Origin: Fasciola hepatica
Lineage: Eukaryota; Platyhelminthes; Trematoda; Plagiorchiida; Fasciolidae
Length of the DNA stretch: 64,000 bases
Reading direction: 5' to 3'
NCBI GenBank assembly: GCA_948099385.1
Contig: CANUEZ040000129.1
Coordinates: 2,852,001 to 2,916,000 of the forward strand
Both the position numbers and the translations under genes were made by a program. Shown here in pieces: positions 1 to 12,900 of the stretch. The notes under the pieces were generated by a model. That model saw only the letters and a list, made by a program, of their open reading frames with translations, was not told the DNA's origin and did not search any database. Within the stretch, counting starts at the first letter, position 1. Every line of letters starts with the position of its first letter.

Positions 1-852
1 GAATCTTCTTTTTGGATACAAATGCTTTCGTTTATCCACAAGGGAACTTTGCCGACCATTCATTCTCACGCGTGCTCGTTTGGGAATGGGTGGGGAGAAC
101 CGGGTTTGATCAGAATCGCGGTAAGCGAAGCAGGACATAGGCCGACTTCTAGCCCTGTCAACTAGTCTTTCGGAAGGTCGATCAAATTCCGTCCACTGAG
201 TTTGAGTTGATCTGAATAAACTATCATGTCTTTTTTTGTGCATCTCCCTCGAGTTGTTGTTACCAGTGTTGGCCGAAGGAACTTGATCTAATTCGGACTC
301 TACTAGCTCATCGAATTTCTGAGACGTCTGATGAAGCATGGAGTGAGTCGGCCAACGTGATGAGAAAGACCGAGAATCACTTGGATCAATGGAGTGATAG
401 CCGGAATCCTGTGTTGGCTGGGAGCCTAATTTTGGAGGATGTTGGTTTTCGATGGACAACGAATTAGACGTGGCTGGTTTAGTCATCTCGTGTACAACGG
501 GAGTGGGTGCCAAATCGAAAGGTGTCTCTTCTGTGGAAGGAACACGGCGAAACTTGAGCGCAAGTCGACCCGACGTAATCCGTTTAACATTTACCGAGTC
601 AGGTGCCGAATAAGCTTCTTTTGAAACATTGTAATCACTCTGGTGACATGAACTCAAATCCAAACTACCGGTTCGACGAGACTCCGGCGTGACAAGCTGT
701 GAAGATTCAGCTTCTTCATAATGGTACTGCGCAAAATCCATTCTTGAAATCCGTGGAGCCGGAAGCCTTACAGGACTACGGCCTTCAAATGACTCGGAGT
801 AGCTTCTCGACGGTTCCGGTGTAGTTGCTGGAGTGGAACGGCTCACACTGTG
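1..852 (-). CDS. JPH: junctophilin exon 5, partial (divergent region, runs off the window)
   Basis: The minus strand is open in one frame without a stop from 852 to base 1 (284 codons). It has the same phase (0) as the exon 4 donor and an AATGCAG acceptor at 855-853. It opens [20 protein letters not shown] and is rich in Ser, Thr, Pro and Arg, with no membrane segment. The open frame extends a few codons upstream of the acceptor, so a slightly different start is possible. Assignment to junctophilin rests on strand, phase, position and composition, not on sequence homology. The missing transmembrane tail should be in a later exon. Confidence 0.72.
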
Positions 853-3800
853 CTGCATTGTAGTTGACACGTTAAATACAATTTGCATAGGGGAAGACCA
901 ACGAAAGCAACAGTGAAAATAATGAGCACGTCGGACCAATTATGAAAATGACAGGTAGTCTTATTGTTAAAAAACGAATTCCAAAATCCAAGCGGTACCT
1001 TTCACTACGAGATATGATTATACCATAAAAACCGGATGTAGGATGCATCTTACGTCAAAAACTACGAAATATCGAATTCCTTCAAATAAAATTCTAAGGT
1101 GTTGTTAGTTCCGATACTTTCTTTGTCGTTCCCTCTTTGAAGCTACTTTATTGTTCCTTTAGACGAACGGTTTTGCATACCACTTTGGCCTGGGAAAAGT
1201 TTGGGAAAACCCGATTACTTGAATAATTTGTCATATTTTTGTGTGCGGGATCCATTGCGGGACTGATATGATACAGACAATAATAAAATCAGAGTCAGAA
1301 GAACAATGGGGAATATAACCAACGTTGTTTCTGCTAAACTCCTGGACCCTCAGTTCAGCTCTGAGGCTGCAAACATTTCACCACCAGTCTAGGGGACGTA
1401 GTCAGCACCAAATGATGAGAACCATTAACCTAAGCCCCTAACATCAAAAGTAGTCAAAGCCGTTGTGAATAAACAAAGTCCGATGCAAACAATAATAATA
1501 TCTCTGACTACCCCATCTGTTCAATCAAGAAGTATTGCCGATATGAATCCTTTCGCGGCAACAACGCTGAAATCACTACTGACAACCGCGCAAGCACTGC
1601 GTAGCTGTTTTGTCATTCTGAAGAACCACTGCCGATGCACATCCACCAAGCCTGTAGGCTGGGACCAGAACGCGGGAGTGATTTCCTGTGAATCGCACAC
1701 CTAACCTCTAGGCCACTGGGCTCACTCGCAAAAGTTGAGTTCATTACAAGTGAAATAGCGTAACCGTCGTGAACACCGGTCACCAATGACATATAGAACT
1801 GATCGGTTTACTGAACTCGTACGGAATCTTTCGGTTTCACATTCATCAGTCTTGAAAACGGTAAAGGTTGTTCCTATCCCAAAACACTTTATAGCCAACA
1901 TTTTGTTCGTATTCTCCTTAAAAATTGTCGTCGTTTATTCCGGTCCCATTTTGATAAAGATGGTCGTATTTAGTTAACCTCTTTCTTTTATTGACTTTCC
2001 ATACCGACGTAGGCAGTTGGACAACAGAATTTTCTCATCAAGAGTTCGAACACATTAGGTGGGACGACTTATTCCGGAACCTTTGTGCTGTATTTTACCT
2101 AGCGCATATAAGCGCAGTAGGCTCTTCATTGTATGCCATGTGGATTTTTCGTATCGCTATCATATGTTTGAACAACCTTGGCTCATTTGTTCGTTGCAAA
2201 TCACTCGAATAATCTTCTGGTTTCGAAATGATGCGCTGTTTCCTTCAAAAAGTGGCATCTTTCAGTTTTCCAGTTCCTCCTTTCTCACAAATGAAGGACC
2301 AATTTCCTAGCAAGGTTCAGTGTGCCAGGTTGGCCGGTAGGTTGGTTAAATCCCAAGGCAATAACTCTGGAGTCGTTCGGAGTTTTTCTTTGTTGCGTAA
2401 TCTTTTCATAGCGTATCTAGGTGACTAATATATTATTTGCTCAAACTGTACAATGTTTGAATATGTCACTCGTATGGCGCCCTGTCAGGCACGTTTCAGT
2501 ATCCAGTAGACAATGCGATATTCCTATCTGGCCTTCAAACTAACTTATCTAAAAGATACGAATACTTTTTCATTCCTTTTCGTTTCTTTTAAAAAATGGA
2601 CAATCATTAATCAATTGTATCCCCAATCCCATGGTTTTCTCGGTCAAACAAGTCGGTGTCACAAAAAGCACCTGTATACGAATACCTTTCCAGGTTATGG
2701 GCTGAGTTAAAAAAACTACCGCGACCAACTCTGAGGACTTTCATAATCGGACATCGTTGTGTTGGTCATATTTTATTGTCTCATATTTCCCAATAAATAT
2801 TCTACAGATCATACTTTAATGAGTTCATTTAGGTCTTTCGAGTTACACGTGAGATATTACCGAGAGTGATCAAGTTTTTAAAAATATTCCCTCACCTCGG
2901 TAATTGTGGGATATACACCAATGACAGTCACAAATCCCAATCATTTCTTTCTTACTGGACTATCCGTTTTACATTCGCACTTACCAACACGTTCCGGAGT
3001 TAGTCTCATTCCATTGGATCTTGTTAAAAACCTGCCATTTCTTTCTTCTTTTGTTCAGACTTGACCGTTATAGGGTAATATATAGGTTCAGTGATTTAGA
3101 GAAGCAATGTGAAATGACGTAGGACCAACGTGAAGTGTATATATAAAACTGAAGATTTTCACTCAGAATCGGAATAGTCCGGTTAATATTTTTTCACCAG
3201 GTAATATTATGCTTCCTTTCAACTTCAGTTATCAAAAATCGAGGGGTCAGATTAGCAAACTTATGCACACCGATCTTACTCTTTCAACGGCAAAATCCGT
3301 CGGACTAATTCCAACCGTTGACTTTTTGGCACAACTTTCTTCATTTAGCCCGACTTCAGTGGCGACAACAGAATCAGCAATACTGGTTATGGTTGCAGTA
3401 GTACTGTCTGAGTTGTACAAAGACCTTGCATCGTCAGAGTTCCTCAACGAATCCATATTCTGGTTCGTCAGTTCTGTCGCCTGGAAATTGATTTTGTCAT
3501 GTTCGCAGTGATCACCCATTATTTCGGCCTGGTGGTCTCGACTTTCAACTTCTAGCTCCTGTGTTGACAAAGATGGAGTCATTTCGTCGGGCGTGGATCT
3601 TCTATGACTACGACTGCGTGCGGACGCCTCGAACAAATCCGTGAATGAGACTCCACGGGATTCGGAAAAATTGCAGGCGGAATCACGGGAAAATGATGCC
3701 AGCTTATGTAATTTCATTCCCCAGAACTGCATGCTGCTCTGATTCTCCAGGTTTTGACTAGAAGAGAGTCTTGATATTCGCCCAAATCTTCTCAGCCTGG

Positions 3801-5398
3801 AAAAGGTCGGTCGTGATTTTACCGTTGATGCCATAGGGACTTTTGGATTTTCACCGGCTTCTGAAGTTGTCGGTACAGTTTTACAGTCTTCGAGGTTCTG
3901 GTGAAGGCAAATCGAACTTTCTTTATCTTCCGCGTTCTGTTCTGAGTTATCAATAGAAGGACTCAACTCCGCCGGGTTTCCTATCGGACGAGTACTTGAA
4001 AGACGTTCACTGTGGCGCTTCTTCTCCCATTCCAATCCTGAGATATTCAACGGGACGGAACAAATGAGGCATTTTCGTAAGACTTGCGTAGTCTACAATT
4101 TTATACTGAATTTTGAAGAGCAATTATTTAGTTAATTTTCCATTTTCCAATCCTCAAAAAGAGTATGTAGGCAGATATTTAAAGATAATCGTCTTTGCTG
4201 TCAAATGGCCTCTTAATTTGTCCGAAGTCAAGTGACACTTTTCGCTAATCATCAGATTTGAATATCGTGGCTTTCGGCAGAGCTATTCTGCAACTCCTAA
4301 CACTTTCAGAATAATGCTCTTTGCTTTCTCAAATTACTAAAAATTATCAGAAAGGACCAGTTGTTCAGTGGACAAAATTCACTCTTTGAACTGAGAAAAA
4401 TGATCACTAGAATGGCTGACTATTCACTTGTTCTCCCCTATCTCTTCTAACAAATTTTGTGTCTGACGTCTACCGTGTAACTCTATTGGGCAAAGGATGA
4501 AAACACTTAAAACAACACATGTCTGCCAAGGCATATTTCTCAGTGTTACCATTCGTAACTTTATTAATTACTCAAAATTTGTTTGCTTCATTTTTGCCCA
4601 CTCACGGTATAAAGGTTTCTGATGTTCTGAAACGACAGACTCTTTATCTAGCGGAAAACCTGTAAATGACTAAGTGTACGACTAAGATCACACAACTCAA
4701 GACAGACGGCTAAGGCACCGTAGTACACGAGTGACAAAGTATTTTTCGTGTAAACCCTTATAGACTCACACACAAAGTAGTAGTGGTAGTAGCAGTGGGG
4801 TGGCGGGATGTACGTACTACTTAGATAGACAGATAGAATAGATAAACCGTTGTTTGTTGAAAACCCAATTATAGACATTTGTGGATTGATAATGAACGCG
4901 GCTATGTCAGAGAGACCAGTCGCAATAAGGTAAATGTGGTCTCGTAAACCATACGATAGCACCCTCCAACTAGAGAACGGCTGCGTTCAAGTGGATTAGA
5001 CCTCTGGAATGCAAACACACACTGTTGTTTCATTCGTTCAGTTTTGATGACTCCCCATACGGACTTATCAACCACATTTTCCGGACTATGACAGAATTTG
5101 TAGTACTGCTACAGTCCAGAATAAGTGCCTGCTGAACAGGTAGTCCATTACAAAACAGCTCTTCCAGGAGTCATCGAAATCAGTCAAATAAAAAAGTAAT
5201 GCTTCTTTGCATTTCACTTAAAGGCAGTCATTGTCTAGTTGGAGGATGAAGTCGTGTGATTCACAAGCCTTTCTTTACCTGATTGCGTCAATTCCCACTG
5301 AAGTAGCCGCATTCGTTATGAATCCACAACTGTCCACAACTGAGTTTTGGGCGATTAACCACTTACTTATGCAGTAAGTAGTACGTACACTCCACCAC

Positions 5399-5430
<32 letters not shown>

Positions 5431-6904
5431 TAGTAGTAACTTTACGTTACTTCTTAACTTTTGTTGTAAAATCACTGTTCTCGAAAAACTTTATTTGGTT
5501 ATGATTCAGCCGCTTGACAATACTTTGTTCGAAGATAAGAAAGCTGCCCTCTGCGGAATCGTTATTGGTTCATCTGAATATATTCGCAAATATTTTTAGA
5601 CTAGAATTTAATTTTCTTCTAGTCGTGCAATCCGAGGAAACCCAACTATTTCGTCGTCGTGATACCTAACGATCGACTGACTGTCCGATCGATAAAGTGA
5701 GACCAACATTGCTCGGTAAGGTTGTTGGGGACGTTCCCTAGGGGAATGAGTAGATAGAGAAAGAAAGCCAGTTCCAGAAAACAGACCTTGAAAATTGTAG
5801 TACTGATGATGAGTAAAAGAATTTCGTTGAAAAATTTACAAAACTTTTTGACTAACTGGGAAGAAACAAATTTGTTGGATCTATTTTTCCAACGCACTGC
5901 TTCCATCATTGTTGGAGATACTGATTACTAAATAGTGATTAATACAAAAGATCAAAGATTAATTTTAGATTACATTTAGAGACTGGTAGCTCACTGTGAA
6001 AGAGCATTGGCAAAATCGTGAGTAAAAAGGCCAGAACAAGCAGTATTTTATTATGTATGACTATTTTTGCGTCATTGTAGTTACACCGACTTTCCTCAGA
6101 CAGAAATGTGAGTGAACTACAAGTTAAAATATTCCGGGAACATAGAGAAATGATCCCATTTTTTGAGGTAGTCCATCGGCTTGAAAGTTTTTCAGAACCT
6201 TTTGCTCTAGTGCGTGATCACACTCGGTTAATATGATATTTTGTTACTAAAATCGCTGGCCCTAAATGGAATTTCAATGAAGATAGTCGATATATAATGC
6301 AACTGGAAAGCAGATTTCATTCCCCAGTAAAAAGAAATACTTTAATCTTGTTACTCCGTTCGTTCTCAAGATCTGTTCAAACAATGGAATCTGTTCAGTA
6401 AATCTATTTTTGCAGAATTGTGTATGGTACGTAATTGTTGATTTACTTCTGTTTTGTCGGTGGAATGCTAGAATGGTAAATCGGCTCGAAGTAATTTGTT
6501 TAGGACAGCTCCGCAAAACATTCTAAACTATGTCTTACTACTAATCTCATTAATTTAATTTGTTTAGGTACAACCTCCTTTTGCAGGCCAAATCGGACGT
6601 AATGAGGTTACATCTTGCCGCAGTGAGCACTGAATTCCCCAGGCTGAGCTTTCGTTTTTCTTCAATGAAAACGGACAAGCAATACGGTTCTGAATTCCCA
6701 CCAGTAGCTTTTGATCAACTCTGTTCGGTCACTGATGATGTGGTCACAAATGAACGACTTTTATGGGCAACTTCGGCTGTTTTACGGTCTATCCAAATCT
6801 AATCTTATTACAGAATATGGTTTTACCAAATTCGGGTTAATCAATATCATCAGATGCAAAGGTCATTCGGTGATGAACAAACGGAAACTTTTCGCGACAC
6901 ACAC

Positions 6905-6957
<53 letters not shown>

Positions 6958-6958
6958 A

Positions 6959-6991
<33 letters not shown>

Positions 6992-9900
6992 CATGTGCAG
7001 TGAGAAATCGAACAAAAATCAAAAAATAGGATAGTTGAACTGGTTTGTTCTCACTGTGCTTCAGGGGAGGATGGAGGGATACTACCACAAGATAGATATT
7101 CAACTGAGAAGTACAACTGTTTGATTCATCCCTCAGCGGAAACCCTGCCGTCCCATAATCCTCAAAAATACAAGCGGTTTCCCTAGTAGATGTGTTCAAT
7201 TTACTTCGAACCACAATAGCTGTCTCTGTCCCGGATGAGGATGGCTTATCTACCGCTCTTATCAAATATGGTTGTACAGGAGTGTCGTCCCGCAAATGAG
7301 TGACTTGCAGATAAACGAACACCAAGTCCCAGGGCAGAGAACACAGGCTCATTTTACCACGTGTACTATAGGACAGATTATCAAACAATAAAGATAGCAT
7401 ACCTCAAATTGTGGGTAAACCGACTACGGAATCAATACAGTCAAAAAAGGCTTCAAGAAACCCAAGCTAAAATAGACAGGAAACGCTCAAGAAGGCAATG
7501 CAAGAGCAAGTCAAGTGGTTCACAAAGAAGGTTTTTATTTATGGAACGCATTTTGCCCAATCAACGGACAGAGGATAATTAATGGTCCGAGGGGACACTG
7601 TCACACAAGCGTGGGCGAAGAACAAGCGGAATAACATGGTTAGGAGAAAGTGGAAGACCATAGAGAGATGGCCAAGTTCATTCTTCCACACAGACAAGGC
7701 AAATTGGGAGGAAAAGATAATTACGTCTACAGGTTCGGGTTTTGTCATGTAACCCAGGCAAACATGATAAGAATCATTCCGAAACCGAGGAGAAAGGCTA
7801 CGTGAGCAATAAAATCGAACAGATAAGAGCAACCATCAGACTCGTGACCATTGAGGCTAATGAACACATGTCATAGAAACAAGATTAAAAATTGCACAAC
7901 GCAATAGGATTGAACAAACTAATTGTCACGTGGATGAGGAAGCCAGGGGATAGTGGTCGGAGTAGAATTTAGAGATAAAAGTGTTTGGAGAGCGAGCAAA
8001 TTGTTCGGTGGATACAAGAAAAAATTATGATGGAAAGCTTGGGATCTGGACTGAACCAGTCTAACGAAGTTTCCTGATATGGCGAGCTGGATTTCCTTGT
8101 CAAATTTCAATAAATCTTTGCCATGGAGCAAGTCCGAAACAGAGGCTTCCCTAGCCAACAAAACTGTTGACGCCAGTTCTGTTCCTGCATCCTAGAAACT
8201 CGTAACAGTGGTGCCTATTCAGAAAGATCCTACTACCAGCATTCTGTCGGAAAGTTTCCCTTCTATTGCCATCAGTTCCTCAGAGCTCAAGTTTACCGAG
8301 CGGAGCATCTCACTTCAAAGAGTGCGCATAATTCTGTGAAACCAGTTTGCCGTAACTTTCCCGACTATTTCTCCGCTTTTGATTTGGTTCCCCTTTCCCT
8401 ATTTCGTACAATGTTAGAACACTTTGGCTGTCCTACTTCCTTACTTTCATGGTTAAAAGACTGCTTTTTCAAAAGAACTCAATGAAATAGAGCGAGAAAA
8501 CGCTTATCGAGTCCCTTATCTAAAACCTCTGGGGTTCTTCTGCGTGCCGTGACCTAGCCTTCATTTTCCATCACTATATACACGAAATTTTCTACTGCAT
8601 CACCTGCACGACCTGTGAAAGATACCGATGACATACTGTTCTATCAGCCAATCGCCAATCCACCAACATTTACCTCTTCTTCTGGGAATTTGTGCAACAA
8701 GCAGTACATTTCATCCTATTCTGGCCCACATCACAACTTTTCCAAAATCCCTGACTGTGCTCAGTCCCTCTCTCTCTTTCGTTTTAGGCAATCGGTTATC
8801 AACTCTGCCTCCTTTCCAGAACTACCCTGGTTAAATACTTGGGTGTTACAATCAACACCAATTTGCATTGGCCTCCCAATATTCAGTATTATGTGGAATA
8901 TTACGCAGACTGTCTTTTCAGATTTATGGGTGAAGTCATTTTGGTATTAGATAATTTCTTATATTTTCTTTTGTCCATTGATATATTTTTCCACTCCCAC
9001 TCTACTTCTCCCTAGTAATCACTCCTTGTCTATTGAAAACTATCTTATTACATTACCTTGCGGCTCAGCTATTATCAATCGTGGTTTGTCAATACCCATG
9101 GAATAATTTACCTCTAAAATATGTGACCGGCTGGTTGTTGCCTGTGAGACAATGACCACGGGTATTCTTACGGACCATACCCATCTATTGTACATATCGT
9201 TTACACCCCTCTTCACTTTCCGTATTTAGACTGATCACTTCCCTCATGATAGTTACTGCAACTCTGCAGTGTTTATTTCGAACGACTTTTGGTTTACAAG
9301 TCATAGAGGAACCTCTCATGAACCTGCGTAGCTGACTTAGTTTTATTCTGCGGTATTTATGTGCTCTTTTTAAAGTGACAATAGTCGGGTTTCGTTCATT
9401 TTTTTGGCCGGAATGTGAGTTTGATGACTTACAGAAATTCTTAACCCAAGTCCAAAGTAACAAACTGATTTATATAAATCTCAACCCAAACAAAACGATA
9501 TATTGCTGGTTTCACTAAGCGCTTAATAAGAGAAAAACCGCCTTAGTTGATGTGCCAGTCAGGAAGAATGAATTATGTTCTCGAGTGAGTAGTCTCGTTT
9601 CCATTTTTGGTCATGTCTCCTGTTCCGCACCGTAAGTTTTAAATCTTGAACTCTTAATGGTTAGCATCATGTTTGCATGAATCAGTCCACATTTCAGTCG
9701 CATATTGCGTAACTACGATCGACCATTCGGCCTACTTTCTTCCCTTATGAATCTCACTGAACCGCGCCTGGAAATGCCGCATGCCCATCACGATCACATT
9801 GGTATGCACAGTTTTTAATCAGGCGATATTTCTTATTTGCCTGCAGCCAACAGATAAAACCACGCCAAATTAAACAAAACGCATATGCCAGATTACCAGC

Positions 9901-12900
9901 TAAGGATTAACTTCTTTTTACGGGAATGTTAGCTCCGGAGAAGATACTACGCAAGATTTATCGCAAAGTAATATTTTTGCGGGTTCAACGTTATCTGAGT
10001 TAGACAAGTAAATAAATATTCCGCTCGCCCGCCAGCCCAAACCCTTCAGGCGGCTAACCGGCACGTGTTACATGGTGCTACCCGAATTTTTATTCCCGCT
10101 ATTTATAGTCGTTCTTGGCTACTTGAACAGTTCTTACCATTAGGGCACAATTTCTCGAGAATCCAGTAACTGTCGTTACAAAGCAAAACAATTGATTCTT
10201 GATCGAGTGGATAGATTCGATCGGTTTGATGCACATACCAATTCCTGGATTTATCCACTGGTCTACTTTGGCCTGACCAAGTAAACAGAACAGACCAAGA
10301 CACGTTCTTGCATCATTACAGTGGAAACTCCGTTGGGCGACATGACAACATCAGTTATTTATAAGACGAATGTAACAAACATGGCTGTGTCTTTTCCGTA
10401 CTTCTAATCTGTTCAGAACAGTAGACAAGCATAGTTTTCCCAGAGCTTAAAATATGAACCATAGTTACAGGAAAGTATAGAACTAAATGGGGGGTATATT
10501 CATGTACAAGTTAAAAAAAATACTTTGAGTCAAGTTCCGGTATAACTATAAAGAGACTATTCGCCAAAAAGCGACTTCCCGCCAGAAAACATCCTTTATT
10601 GAAATCAAAATATTTTGTTATGACTGGAAAAGTGTGTTCGTTCTCGAACGATTACTCATTAGTATACGAATGAGCCACCTTTGGGTGATATAACTGTATT
10701 AGGCCGTCGAGTCTTGCTCATTAACAACCGTATCCTTTGACATACGGTCCCATTCCTCCCTCAGAGCAGTCTTCAACTCCCTTAGAGATCCGCGGTATCC
10801 CCTTTGGCTTGACTCCAGCTCCCTGGGCGACGCTGATAGTGGCCCGCAGTTTTGAACCGATCGTTCCATTCGCTCACTGTCCGTCTTGAAAGACCAAAAT
10901 GCTTGGCCATATCGTGGCGCGACTTCCTCGATTCCCACCTGCCAACTGCACACCAGATGATCCTCTCTTTTGTGAGCATCACGTGAACTCAAAAGACCGG
11001 ACAGATGTATAATCTGCCAGACAGGAAAGTACACATAATTCTGTGTCTGACCCTTACAACGAATCTCATGCAACGGCAGTATGGATGAGGGAAAAGTACA
11101 TTTTTTTAGGAACGTCTGAAATATCCAGGGCTGATTGTGTGGAGCCTCAGACTTAATAAGTTGGATGGCGTTCTTGGCGAACAACATAGAACGCACGCAG
11201 AAAACAGCTTTTCTTTGACTCGGCTTATTATAACACAGATGAACTACTACGGAATTTTAACAAAGCACCTACTCATTTGCGATTCAATCTAGAACTGGAA
11301 CACGACGGTACTCAGCCGTTTCTCTACGGTCTTCTGCAACGAATAGCAAACGGACCAATGGGATGCAGCAGGCACCCAAGGGAGTCCCTTGAGGTCTTAC
11401 GTTCTTCAACAAATTCAGTGAAGAAACACGTTGAATTTGGTCTTATTTGAGGTTTTCTGATACTCAAGAAATGCAACCAATTCATGAACTGGACACATCA
11501 ACTGAACCCTAATCCTACCAACCCATAGTCGTGAAATCCCGTTCTTCGCGTGAATACACCTGCCAGACTAAGTTTCTGAAGATCTACTGAGCCAAGCCTC
11601 TCAAACATAGGTGCAGCATCATAGAGGTCTAGAAGTCGTTTCCAAATTTAGAAATTATTTTAACAGGCCAACAAGTCAACTTACAAAACTTAAACCTTTG
11701 TGCCAAGATGCCGAAAAGTCGCGTTTCTATAATTAGTAGCTCACTAAAGTTATCTCATCTTAGAGGAGAAGGTCAAATCCAGAGGAAAGATTCCTGTGAA
11801 TACAAATGAGTGCAGAGACCCACTCCTGCTCACTGATGATGTCAGCCCGACTGTTGATGAAACGGTGATGGCCTAGATACCAAGCTCAGTGATCACAAAC
11901 TAGCCGAAGAGAAGCTGTCTGATTACTTCACCTTATACTGCGTACGTCCCCACTCTCGCTGCTGTAGGGCAAGACACGTTCATAGAACAACCAGGCGTTT
12001 GTCCAAACTAGTTCAGGAACATTGTTCTACGTGGCTGGCCAAGGGGATTTATGAAAAGGCAACCAGCACACTGGTGACCGATACCATCCACACGGTAAAA
12101 ATGGTAAGGCGGGATGGGCATTTGAGCGGCACCTGCAATATGCCAGCAAACAATTCTGAAGAGATCAGACGACGAATTTCCTTCACGGCCGAGGCGATTA
12201 GGTCGCACAGACCAGTTCTGTGCCCGCGAAAGACAGTTCATCATGGCACTACCACTGTTTTGGCCAAAGGTGAACGAGACAGACGCATTGGATAATCGAC
12301 GCATACAAAAACCGTCGTAACAGCATCAATATTCAGTTTTGTGTCTTTCCGCCCACACTATAGGATCACATTTTTGAGCGCTGTTAAAATTCTGAATGAG
12401 TGCCACATTGGTCTGATGAAATGTGTCGAAAGTCAGATCACTGTTGGCCACTTTACGTCTTCTAAATTCAGACCACGTGAATATTTCACAGGAGATCAGT
12501 TATCTCAGGGTTACACGACTTTGTCTCATGAGTTCAATGATAGGAGTCCTGAGAATATTCGCCTCACGGTTTAAAAGCACCTTTGGAAACGTATTTTTCA
12601 TTCAATTTTCAAAAAATTTCCCAAAATTCAGCAGTTCATGATTAATTCCTGCTCAAATAATACAAAGTAGTAGATACTTTGCTTTCTCTTTAAATAAAAT
12701 GAACAACTAAGCTAAGATTTCCGGATGGTGAAGGTTCTTCTGGTAAACTCCAAGCTATATGATTCACCTATCAGATAACTGTATGCTTGCTTATTACCAT
12801 CAGATTTCTTCAAGCTAAGTTGGCTCAACGATAATCCTGAAAGTTTTTTTTCGTTTAAAGTGAATAATTTCATTGTTGAGTGTGGATAGCTTGAGTTTTG

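Noticed and set aside
6711..7400. ORFs with poly-Tyr/Ile and poly-Val/Cys or poly-His/Thr runs
   Set aside because: They read through the CA/AT/GT microsatellite and have no other support.
12008..12304. Two overlapping 98-codon ORFs on opposite strands
   Set aside because: Neither shows a domain or splice context. They lie in junctophilin intron 3.
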